Origin: an uncultured Eubacteriales bacterium
GTDB taxonomy: Bacteria > Bacillota > Clostridia > Lachnospirales > Bianqueaceae
Direction of reading: 5' to 3'
Assembly: GCA_902782895.1 (NCBI GenBank)
Contig: CACZPA010000089.1
Coordinates: 1 to 30,820 of the forward strand
Length of the DNA stretch: 30,820 nucleotides
The position numbers were made by a program, and so were the translations under genes. Under the pieces are notes generated by a model that worked only from the letters and a program-made list of their open reading frames with translations, did not search any database and was not told where the DNA came from. Shown piece after piece: positions 23,564-30,820 of this stretch (position 1 is the first letter of the stretch; every line of letters begins with the position of its first letter).

Positions 23564-24634
23564 ATGAAAGATATAGGAATCGCGATCATCGGCCATGGTT
23601 TTATGGGCCACGAGCATGAAAAGATGCTGTCCCGTTTTCCGGGAATTCGTGTCGTCGGCATTTCAGACAAGGATCCGGAGCAGCTGCAGGACGTATATGA
23701 AGGGATCAAGCGTTACGAGAGTAATGAAGCACTTCTGGCGGATCCCGAGGTCGATGTTGTTCTGCTTGCCTGCAACAACAATCAGCATCATGATCTGGTG
23801 ATCCAGGCGGCAAAGGCGCATAAGGACATTATCTGCGAGAAGCCTGTCGCCATGAGCCTTAAGGAGCTTGACGAGATGGAAGCGGCCTGCAAGGAGAACG
23901 GCGTGAAATTCACCGTGCACCATCAGCGCCGTTTCGACCCGGACTTCCGGACAGCCAAAGCGGTATATGATTCTGCGACGCTCGGTGATGTTTACACGAT
24001 CAAGAGCAGCCTGTACGGCTTCAACGGCAATATGCATGACTGGCATGTGTATATTTCCGAAGGCGGCGGCATGCTCTACGATTGGGGCGTACATTTGCTG
24101 GATCAGATTCTGTGGATGATGCCCGGCGTGAAGATTAAGAGCGTTTTCGCAGACGTGAGAAACGTGATCAATTTTGAGGTCGATGATTATTTCAAAATCC
24201 TGATGCGTTTTGAAAACGGCGTGACCGCTGAGGTCGAGCTGGGCACCTATTATCTGGCTGATAAAGTGCAGGATAAGTGGTTCGAACGCCATTGGTTCGT
24301 CGGCGGCAACAAGGGCACGGCTTATGTCGATGGATTCTTCCCCGAGGGCAAGATCGTCCGCACCGCGCATCTGCTGCAGAACGTCGGCGGCAAACGCACC
24401 ATGACCGCCGCGGGCCCGACCCGCTCGTTCGGCCCGGCTCCGGAAGGCATGATTCTGACCGAGCCCCTGCCGGAAGTCCATACTTCTCATGAGAACTACT
24501 TTGAGAACTATGTCCGCGCGTACCATGGCGAAGAGGAATTCCTGGTCAAGATCGATGAGACCCGCAGAGTCCTCCGCCTGATGGATGCTATCCGGGAATC
24601 CGCCCGCACCTGCAAATCGATCGATTTTGAATAA
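23564..24634 (+). CDS. Second Gfo/Idh/MocA-family oxidoreductase
   Basis: The 356-aa product opens with IGIAIIGHGFMGHEHEKML, a Rossmann turn, followed by CEKPVAMSLKELDEM with the EKP lysine, HHQRRFDPDF, and GGGMLYDWGVHLLDQILW with the catalytic aspartate/histidine pair. It is clearly diverged from the oxidoreductase at 21059, so the two probably do different steps: for example one oxidises the glycoside at C3 and the other reduces or re-oxidises the released sugar. AAGGAG lies 9 nt before the ATG. The gene follows the beta subunit by 38 bp and is the last of a four-gene operon ended by the terminator at 24677-24715. Confidence 0.88.
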   Translation: MKDIGIAIIGHGFMGHEHEKMLSRFPGIRVVGISDKDPEQLQDVYEGIKRYESNEALLADPEVDVVLLACNNNQHHDLVIQAAKAHKDIICEKPVAMSLKELDEMEAACKENGVKFTVHHQRRFDPDFRTAKAVYDSATLGDVYTIKSSLYGFNGNMHDWHVYISEGGGMLYDWGVHLLDQILWMMPGVKIKSVFADVRNVINFEVDDYFKILMRFENGVTAEVELGTYYLADKVQDKWFERHWFVGGNKGTAYVDGFFPEGKIVRTAHLLQNVGGKRTMTAAGPTRSFGPAPEGMILTEPLPEVHTSHENYFENYVRAYHGEEEFLVKIDETRRVLRLMDAIRESARTCKSIDFE

Positions 24635-24664
24635 GTCCAAGCGGCGCTCTGCCGCCGGATACAA

Positions 24665-24728
24665 AAGATCCGCGTCACACCTCCCCGTCCGGAGTTCCCG
24701 GGCAGGGAGGTCTTTTATTGCGCGGATT
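24665..24728 (+). terminator. Terminator of the C-glycoside operon, with an outer inverted repeat
   Basis: ACCTCCC (24679-24685) pairs with GGGAGGT (24705-24711), followed by CTTTTATT. An outer pair, ATCCGCG (24668-24674) with CGCGGAT (24721-24727), encloses the hairpin and T-run. The inner hairpin is the terminator; the outer repeat could strengthen it or serve the opposite strand. Confidence 0.75.
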
Positions 24729-24762
24729 TGCAAATGTGATAGGCTGGGGACAAGAGTCGTGC

Positions 24763-24791
24763 TTGCAATCAGGCCGGATCGGTTGTATAAT
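24763..24791 (+). promoter_or_regulatory. Promoter of the GH2-isomerase-MATE unit
   Basis: TTGCAA (24763-24768), a 17-bp spacer and a perfect TATAAT (24786-24791). The start near 24798 gives a leader of about 27 nt. ATTTGCAAATG (24726-24736), just upstream, is a palindrome that resembles ATTTGCAAAACG near 20904. Confidence 0.75.
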
Positions 24792-24824
24792 TCTTATATT
24801 AACACTTGCTCTACGGAGGAACAA

Positions 24825-27677
24825 ATGAGAGAAAAACTATTGATGAATCGTGACTGGCGCTTCTATTTTGGCGAACCGGCGTATATTAAGCGTAAATATA
24901 CCAGTTCGGATCAGACCTACCGCGGCTCGAGAGGGGAGAACGCGAGAGGCCCCGCGAGACGGGATTTCGATGATTCCGCATGGCGGATCGTACAGCTGCC
25001 CCATGATTTTGTCTATGAAAACGGGCAGTCTACGACAGATCCCTGCGGAGGACATTAGGATTTCCCGGCGGACAGAGGTTCGGCCTGGTACAGGAAGTAT
25101 TTCCGCCTGGAGGAATCCGACCGCGACAAACATATTACACTGCTTTTTGACGGCGTGGCTTCAAGATGCGAGGTCTACGTCAATTCTATGCTTCTGAAAA
25201 TCAACCGCACGGCAGGCATCGGCTTTGAAGTGGATATCACGGAAGTCGCGAAATACGGGTCGGCTTTCAACGAGGTATCCGTCCATGTGGACTGTCACGA
25301 CTATGAAGCCTGGTATTATGAGGGCGGCGGGCTATACCGCAATGTCTGGCTGGTCAAGACCGATGAGCTTGCGGTCGATCTGTGGGGCACTTTTGTTAAG
25401 TCCAGGCGTCTGGCAGGTAAGACCTGGGAGCTGACGATCGAAACGGATATCGCGAATCACGGCTATCAGGAGCAGACAGGTGAAGTCCGCTCGACGGTCA
25501 TCGATCCGGAAGGACGTGTCGTGGCAGAGGCCGCATCCAAGCAGGTTTTCGCGGCGCAGACGACGGAAAAAATCACACAGAAGGTCACGCTCGAGGATCC
25601 TGTCCTGTGGTGGGACAGACAGATCAATCAGCTTTATGATCTGAAGACGGAGGTCCTGCGGAACGGTGCATGCGTGGACGAGTATCATACGCCTTTCGGA
25701 ATCCGTGAGATCAGCTTTGACCCGGACAAGGGAATGTTCCTGAACGGCAGAAGCACGACGGTTTACGGCTTCGCGAATCATCAGATCAACCTTGGCGTCG
25801 GCAACGCGATGAGTGATTCCATGCGCGAATTCCAGATGCGCACGCTTGCCGAGATCGGCAGCAACGGTTTCCGGACCGCTCACAGTCCGCATGGAGACGC
25901 GACTTACGATTACTGTGACAAATACGGCATGATGGTCATGGATGAAAACCGTATCTTCCATCCGTCTGAATTCGTGGTCGATGAAGTGGAGCGCATGATC
26001 AGAAGAGACAGAAACCATCCTTCCATCATCATGTGGTCGCTCTATAACGAGGAAGATACTGTAACGCACGAAACCGGTAAAAAGATCTTCCGCAAACTGA
26101 AGGCCGCTGTGCTTAAATACGACGATACCAGGCCGGTCTCCGGCGCGACCTCTTATGGAATCTTCTCGGAAGGCGCGCATGAGGATTACGATATCATCGG
26201 TATCAATCATCAGACGACCAATTTCAGTGCGCTGCACAAGGCGAAACCGGACAAACCGTTGTACTGCTCGGAGATGGTCACGCCGCTTGGCGAGCTGCCG
26301 CCGTGGAGAAGCAATGCGAGAGCCGGAGAGGACGCGATTCAGTCGGAAAAAGACTACGTCATCGGCGGTTTCCATTTTACAGGCTGGTCCTTTAATCCGG
26401 GACGCGGCCGGATCATTGATGCCCTGGGCAAAAAAGAAACGATCGCCTATGGCTTCCGGGCGTATCTGAAACAGGACGATCCGTTCGCGAAGATCTCTCC
26501 GGCGTGGGATTTCCCGGGAATGGAAGGGCAGAAGGTCAAAGTCTATCTGCTGAATAACGGGGATGCGTGTGAGGTGTTCGTCAACGGCAGATCTGTCGGC
26601 CGTGTCCGGACAAATCTGTATACTAATACGCCTTTTGAGACGGAATATGAGCCGGGAGAGATCCGGATTGTGTCTTATAAGGACGGCAAGGTCTGGGCGG
26701 AGGATTCGAGCCGGACGCCGGGCAAACCTGCTGCGATCCGGCTGGTTATGGAGAATACAGAGCTTGCGGCAGATAATAATGACGTGGCTATCATCACGGC
26801 CTATCTGGTCGATGAGAAGGGCGTTGTCTGCGGCAGAGCAGCCGGTCATACCGTGACGTTCTCCTCCAATGAAGCAGGCGAGTTCATCAACACGAGCGCG
26901 CTGCGCGAGGATAATTTCATGGGTTATAACGGACCTTCCGTCAGCTTCTATGACGGGATGTGCCAGGTATTCTTCCGTTCGATGAAAACGGACGGGGATC
27001 TGGTCGTGAAGGCTTTCTGCATAGACCTTCCGGACGCGGAGCTTGTGATCCACAGGACGGCGGCCGGTATCACGGATGTGGTCGAAACCGTCCCGAACAA
27101 TTACATTATCCGGTGGCAGATCTCCAAGCTGTATCCGAACCATATGGATGAGGAGGACATTATGAATAAGCATGTCCTCAACAGGTGGGAATTCGTCGAT
27201 ACACAGGGCTCTCCCGACATCCTGTATCAGGCGATTCCAAATCCTTTCCGCGGCGGGCCGTCGCTTTATCCGGCCGGAACAACGTTTTATTATGCTTATC
27301 ATGCGTATACGACCGTGCCGGATCTCGGCAGAAAAGCGGACGGAGAGAAGCTTGCGCTTTATTTTGAAGGAATCGACAGCAAATGCGACGTGATTGTTAC
27401 AAACGGGACGAAGACGGTGAAAGCCGGCATGCCGCAGGAATCTCCGTGGCTGGGACAGTACAGGCCGGAGCTCGTCTTCGATATCGATGTGTTCAAGCCC
27501 GGCGAAGCGCTGGAGATCTGGATTTTCATTCACGACGCGCACAGAGTCACCGGACTGGACTGGCCGGTTCGCTACGCTTACATGCGGCCGGAGGCGATTC
27601 AGGCCGTTATGGACAAGCAGGCCCGTGAGTGGGAAGCCAGCAGACAGAACGACCCGGAAGATCTGATCCCGAGATAA
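24825..27677 (+). pseudogene. GH2 beta-glycosidase gene interrupted by an in-frame TAG
   Basis: Translation from the ATG at 24825 (AGGAGG-like site CGGAGGA 4 nt upstream) runs 77 codons to TAG at 25056-25058. The same frame continues after it for 872 codons as a complete GH2 enzyme, with AWYRKYFRL at the expected place right after the stop. Later come GLYRNVWL, the barrel motif FRTAHSPH, the acid/base glutamate in MWSLYNEED (E409 counting through the stop) and the nucleophile in LYCSEM (E483). A DUF4982-like strand domain and an unusual extra C-terminal domain of about 170 residues follow. Nothing else is damaged, so the break is recent or a sequencing error. One C-to-T change in a CAG codon would explain it. 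An intact version would remove beta-linked sugars, perhaps O-linked ones on the same flavonoid-type substrates. No good restart site follows the stop. Confidence 0.85.
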
Positions 27678-27729
27678 CAGGTCGCGGAGACCGGATTCCG
27701 GGACAGTAATTCACAAGGAGGAATTCAGC

Positions 27730-28536
27730 ATGAAACGTACAGATTGGCCGCTTGCGTTATCCGTTGGAGTGGGGCGCATGAACGCTGCGTCTTTTGATTC
27801 GCTGGCTGAGGCAGGAATACATCAGGTGGAATTGTCCTCGGGGCGTATCGCGCCTTTTTATGAGGAAATCGACTTCCCGCACCGTTCTGTTGAGATTGTG
27901 GAGCTGGCGCGGGAGCATGGCGTCGAGATTACTTCCATACATTTGCCGTTCGGGCCGTTTACGGAGATCGATCCCTCTTCGCCGGATCCTGCTGTCAGGG
28001 AAAACTTCCGGAAGATCCAGACGGAGCTGCTGGAGGCGGCCGCGAAAGCCGGAATTCCGAAGGCGATCGTGCATCCGTCAGGCGAGCCGTATCCGGAAGA
28101 AGAACGGCCGGAACGGCTTGCGCACGCGATCGAGGTGATCGGCAAGCTGTGTGCGACCGCGGTCTCGCTCGGCGTTACGCTTTGCCTGGAGAATCTTCCG
28201 AGGACCTGCCTCTGCCGGACCTCGGACGAGATGCAGCTTTTCCTGCAGGAGATACCGGAGCTCAAGGTTGTTTTTGACACCAATCACAGCCTTGTAGAGG
28301 ACAACGTCCATTATATCCGTGCGGTCGGGGACAGAATCGTGACCCTGCATGTGTCGGATTATGATTTTGTCGACGAGAAGCACTGGCTGCCCGGCGAAGG
28401 CAAGAATGACTGGCCCGCGGTTTTCGCCGCGCTCGAAGAAGTCCGTTATGCCGGACGCTTCCTGTACGAGCTGAAAGAAGGCTATTCGGACGCGCAGATC
28501 GCGGAGAATTACCGGAAGCTGGTCCTGCAGGCGTAA
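27730..28536 (+). CDS. Sugar phosphate isomerase/epimerase-family TIM barrel
   Basis: The 268-aa product is another AP-endonuclease-2-like barrel. Likely metal ligands lie in LCLENLP (Glu), VVFDTNHS (Asp/His), VTLHVSDYDF (His) and LYELKEG (Glu). Unlike the barrel at 22208 it has no small beta-subunit partner and lacks the PEIH segment, so it more probably isomerises or epimerises a free or keto sugar than cleaves C-glycosides. AAGGAGG sits 8 nt before the ATG. It lies 52 bp after the broken GH2 gene and before the MATE gene, on one transcript from the promoter at 24763. Its translation does not depend on the broken gene, though polarity could reduce its expression. Confidence 0.88.
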   Translation: MKRTDWPLALSVGVGRMNAASFDSLAEAGIHQVELSSGRIAPFYEEIDFPHRSVEIVELAREHGVEITSIHLPFGPFTEIDPSSPDPAVRENFRKIQTELLEAAAKAGIPKAIVHPSGEPYPEEERPERLAHAIEVIGKLCATAVSLGVTLCLENLPRTCLCRTSDEMQLFLQEIPELKVVFDTNHSLVEDNVHYIRAVGDRIVTLHVSDYDFVDEKHWLPGEGKNDWPAVFAALEEVRYAGRFLYELKEGYSDAQIAENYRKLVLQA

Positions 28537-28625
28537 GCCGGGCAGACTGTTTTAATGCAGCCTGCGGGGACAGAAGACCGGCATAAGCCGGTGACAGACA
28601 GAAAAAAGAAGAGGAGCCTGGATAC

Positions 28626-30011
28626 ATGTTTGGAAAACTGATCGCGAAGGACAAGAGTTTCTATAAGACCGTCGCGGTGGTGGCGATTCCGATCGCCGCG
28701 CAGAGCCTGATCACCGTCGGCGTCAACATGATGGATACGATCATGGTCGGCCGCGTGGGCGAGACCGCACTCTCCGCTGTCTCGCTCGCCAACACTTTTA
28801 TCAATATCTACCATATTCTCTGCATGGGCCTGTCGATGGGCGCTTCCGTACTGGTCGCGCGGTATTTCGGCATGAAGAACCAGCTGGATATGAAGAAAAG
28901 CGTGGCCATCATGCTGCGGCTGACGATCGCGATCGCGGCGCTTTTCGCGCTGTTTACGTTTATCTCGCCGGAGACGGTCATGCGGATCTATACGTCTGAG
29001 GAGCCGATTATCGAGAAGGGCGTAGAGTATCTGAAATGGTCGGTTGTGACGTATTTCCTGCTGGGACTGTCCCTGACGACGACCATCGTGCTGCGCGCGG
29101 TCGGAAAGGCCCGAATCCCGTTGATCACGTCGATCGCGGCATTTCTCATCAATATCGGCGCAAATTACGCGTTTATCTTCGGTAAGCTTGGCATGCCCGA
29201 GATGGGCGTCGCCGGCGCGGCGGTCGGAACGCTGATCGCGCGGGCTTTTGAGTTTATTATTATCTGCGGGTATCTGTTCTTTAAGGATGAGGCGATCGGT
29301 TTCCGCTTGAAGGACATGCTGATCGAGACGCGGGATCTGCTGAAGGAGTATATCCGCATCAGCATTCCGGTGCTGATCAGTGACGGAATTCTGGCGCTTG
29401 GAAACAACTCTGTCGCGATGGTCATCGGGCGTATTGGCGGCGAATTTGTCGCGGCAAACGCGGTTACGGCTGTGGTGCAGCAGCTTTCGTCCGTTCTGAC
29501 ACAGGGCTTCTCGCAGGCCGGAGCCATTATTATCGGCAAAACGCTTGGCGAATCTTCGCGTGAAAAGGCGCAGGAGCAGGGGTATGCTTTCCTGGGTGTG
29601 GGATTCCTGCTCGGACTTTTCTCCGCTGTGGTCATCATGTCGATCAGCGGCCCGGTCATCCGTTCGTACCATCTGTCTGAAAATACGGCGGCCATCGCGG
29701 CACAGCTGATGGAAGCGATTTCGATCATCATGCTTTTCCAGGCGACAAACAGCATCATGACAAAAGGCGTTCTACGCGGCGGCGGGGACACAAAAGTCCT
29801 GATGATCGCGGACAACCTGTTCCTGTGGGTCGCTTCGCTGCCGCTCGGAACCCTGGCCGGACTTGTCCTGCACCTGCCTGCGTTCTGGATCTACTTCTTC
29901 CTGAAGATCGATCAGGTGCTGAAGGCCGTCTGGTGCGTGATCCGCCTGCGCAGCGGCAAATGGATCAAAAAGATCAAAACCTCGAAGGAGATCAGCGCGG
30001 TGGAGAAGTGA
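28626..30011 (+). CDS. MATE-family efflux transporter
   Basis: The 461-aa product has 12 hydrophobic segments in two related halves: KTVAVVAIPIAAQSLITVGVNMMDTIMVGRVGETALSAVSLAN opens the first, and ISIPVLISDGILALGNNSVAMVIGRIGGEFVAANAVTAVVQQLSSVLTQGFSQAG the second. It is a different MATE subgroup from the gene at 14658. Placed at the end of the glycoside locus, it may export aglycones or other phenolics released by deglycosylation, which are often toxic; this is inference. GAGGAG lies 10 nt before the ATG. The 89-bp gap before it contains an ACCGGC/GCCGGT hairpin without a T-run. No terminator follows before the repeat region. Confidence 0.92.
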   Translation: MFGKLIAKDKSFYKTVAVVAIPIAAQSLITVGVNMMDTIMVGRVGETALSAVSLANTFINIYHILCMGLSMGASVLVARYFGMKNQLDMKKSVAIMLRLTIAIAALFALFTFISPETVMRIYTSEEPIIEKGVEYLKWSVVTYFLLGLSLTTTIVLRAVGKARIPLITSIAAFLINIGANYAFIFGKLGMPEMGVAGAAVGTLIARAFEFIIICGYLFFKDEAIGFRLKDMLIETRDLLKEYIRISIPVLISDGILALGNNSVAMVIGRIGGEFVAANAVTAVVQQLSSVLTQGFSQAGAIIIGKTLGESSREKAQEQGYAFLGVGFLLGLFSAVVIMSISGPVIRSYHLSENTAAIAAQLMEAISIIMLFQATNSIMTKGVLRGGGDTKVLMIADNLFLWVASLPLGTLAGLVLHLPAFWIYFFLKIDQVLKAVWCVIRLRSGKWIKKIKTSKEISAVEK

Positions 30012-30061
30012 GCCGTACTTGGGAGGCGCTTCCAAGGCTTCGCGAGCTGGGGAAAAAAGAA

Positions 30062-30127
30062 AACTGTCCCTGAACTGTCCCCAAACTGACTTTGAACTGT
30101 CCCCAAACTGTCCCTGAACTGTCCCTT
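30062..30127. repeat. 11-bp tandem repeat AACTGTCCCYR, six units
   Basis: Six consecutive units start exactly every 11 bp from 30062; five match AACTGTCCC and the third is diverged (AACTGACTT). A seventh isolated copy lies at 30158-30167. The word and its complement GGGACAGTT recall repeats seen near REP-associated tyrosine transposases, but no transposase is visible. Confidence 0.9.
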
Positions 30128-30198
30128 ATTGGCTATAGTGGTTTTTCGTGGCCTGAGAACTGTCCCCTGGTCGGGACCGGATGCCCTCCGAGCAGTCA

Positions 30199-30419
30199 GC
30201 GGCGGTATAATTTTGAAAAATCGCGTTTTACACTGCCGCAGGCTCTGTGTTACATTAGTAGACCGGCGGTACAAAATCGAAAAAACCCGATTTACACTGC
30301 CGTGTACCTCGAAAGCGGCAGTGTTTTTGTGAAAAAACCGGATTTAGACTGCCGCAGAGACTGGTTGACAGCAATAAACCGGCGGTATAATTTTGAAAAA
30401 TCTCGATTTATACCGCCGG
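30199..30419. repeat. Four 41-bp palindromic repeats with GCGGYRGT arms
   Basis: Copies lie at 30199-30239, 30263-30302, 30315-30355 and 30379-30419. Each has 10-13-bp inverted arms of the type CCGGCGGTATAA / TTATACCGCCGG around a 16-17-bp A-rich centre containing GAAAAA. The last copy has nearly perfect arms. Start-to-start distances are 64, 52 and 64 bp. Confidence 0.85.
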
Positions 30420-30448
30420 GTCTCAGGATAATACCTTCAAATGAGCAC

Positions 30449-30714
30449 AAGCAGAAAAAAGCTCCATTTTCATTCGTTTTTCTGCTTTTATCAACTTCCC
30501 AAGCAGAAAATCTTGGCAAAACTGTCTGAGTTTCTGCCCGATGCTTTGGTCGACACGAATAGACCACAATGCGAAGCAGAAATATAGCCAGAATCATAGA
30601 GATTTTCTGCTCGATGGACTTCTGAAAGCAGAAAATTCGTTCCAGATCGTCCATTTTTCTGCTTCTTCTAAATTGACAAGCAGAAAATCAAGTCGATTAC
30701 GATTGTTTTTCTGC
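30449..30714. repeat. Five 38-bp palindromic units with AAGCAGAAAA arms
   Basis: Units start at 30449, 30501, 30574, 30626 and 30678. Each has a left arm AAGCAGAAA and right arm TTTCTGC(TT) around a different centre of 18-20 bp. Three of the four start-to-start distances are exactly 52 bp, the other 73. The centres do not match each other. Confidence 0.85.
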
Positions 30715-30774
30715 CGGAGAAGGCGCCAGGCAGTCGCCAGGCGGAAGTACAGAATCGATTTATAAATATTTCTC

Positions 30775-30803
30775 TTGACAGGAGTCATAGTTTCTGATAA
30801 GAT
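30775..30803 (+). promoter_or_regulatory. Promoter reading out of the window
   Basis: TTGACA (30775-30780), a 17-bp spacer and TAAGAT (30798-30803) with an extended TGA before the -10. The driven gene starts beyond 30820. Confidence 0.75.
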
Positions 30804-30820
30804 GAGCGTGGTTAGATAAA

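Larger units (their letters stand above)
30012..30820. other. Non-coding region of about 0.8 kb rich in short repeats
   Basis: No convincing gene is present; open frames here run through repeats, lack good ribosome sites and differ between strands. It contains three repeat families (11-bp tandem units, 41-bp GC-armed palindromes and 38-bp GCAGAAA-armed palindromes) and ends with a promoter. Details are given in the separate entries. Confidence 0.75.

Noticed and set aside
25056..25058. Genome-wide recoding of TAG or pyrrolysine insertion
   Set aside because: TAG serves as an ordinary terminal stop at 2866-2868 and 16032-16034, and no suppressor tRNA or PYLIS-like element is visible.
25332..27542. 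Long minus-strand open frame opposite the GH2 gene
   Set aside because: It mirrors the codon pattern of the plus-strand gene, has no ribosome site and resembles no family; it is a shadow of GC-rich coding DNA.
30092..30654. Open frames of 120-145 codons in the terminal repeat region
   Set aside because: They run through tandem and palindromic repeats, lack good ribosome sites and occur on both strands over the same bases.
30199..30714. CRISPR array
   Set aside because: The repeats are inverted-arm palindromes whose units are not identical, two families are mixed, and no Cas gene is near.

Overview
The window looks like chromosomal DNA of a Bacillota/Clostridia species, most likely a gut or rumen Lachnospiraceae. 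That inference rests on AGGAGG-type ribosome sites, sigma-A style promoters (one a perfect TTGACA-N17-TATAAT), moderately high GC, BPG-independent phosphoglycerate mutase, and many genes for plant or host glycoside breakdown. No tRNA, rRNA, Cas gene, integrase or intact insertion sequence is visible.

Layout. (1) 20-3687: a four-gene plus-strand amino-sugar operon (ChbG/YdjC-type deacetylase, NagA-type deacetylase, a short Gfo/Idh/MocA oxidoreductase, NagB-type deaminase). (2) 3697-4346: a perfect-consensus promoter, a short transcript ending at a strong terminator, then a 129-aa orphan. (3) 4540-7335: a large, visibly AT-richer PLD-nuclease/SF2-helicase gene, probably acquired and plausibly defensive. 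(4) 7441-9015: gpmI, ending in a bidirectional terminator. (5) 14461-9185, minus strand: an ion channel, a lipoprotein, and a 1,077-aa TIR-membrane-propeller protein. (6) 14658-17101: a MATE transporter facing a TetR-like gene with an eroded DNA-binding domain and a PPOX/Nim-type flavoprotein. (7) 17283-30011: a glycoside-catabolism locus. (8) 30012-30820: about 0.8 kb of non-coding DNA packed with three families of short repeats, ending in a good promoter that reads out of the window.

The most interesting part is 17283-30011. A TIM-barrel protein with an E-D-H-E metal site is followed directly by a small DUF6379-type protein. This is the alpha/beta pair of C-glycoside deglycosidases (DgpBC of strain PUE, DfgAB of Eubacterium cellulosolvens). 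Gfo/Idh/MocA oxidoreductases of the DgpA type lie on both sides. In the known pathway such an oxidoreductase makes a 3-oxo-glycoside and the alpha/beta complex then cleaves the C-C bond between sugar and aglycone. Around this core are a GH2 glycosidase gene interrupted by an in-frame TAG, a second TIM-barrel isomerase/epimerase, a MATE exporter that could expel aglycone, an amidohydrolase, and an AraC regulator fused to a GH39-like domain that has lost its acid/base glutamate and may act as a sugar sensor.

TAG is used as a normal stop by other genes here (2866-2868, 16032-16034), so the GH2 interruption is best read as a nonsense mutation or sequencing error rather than recoding.
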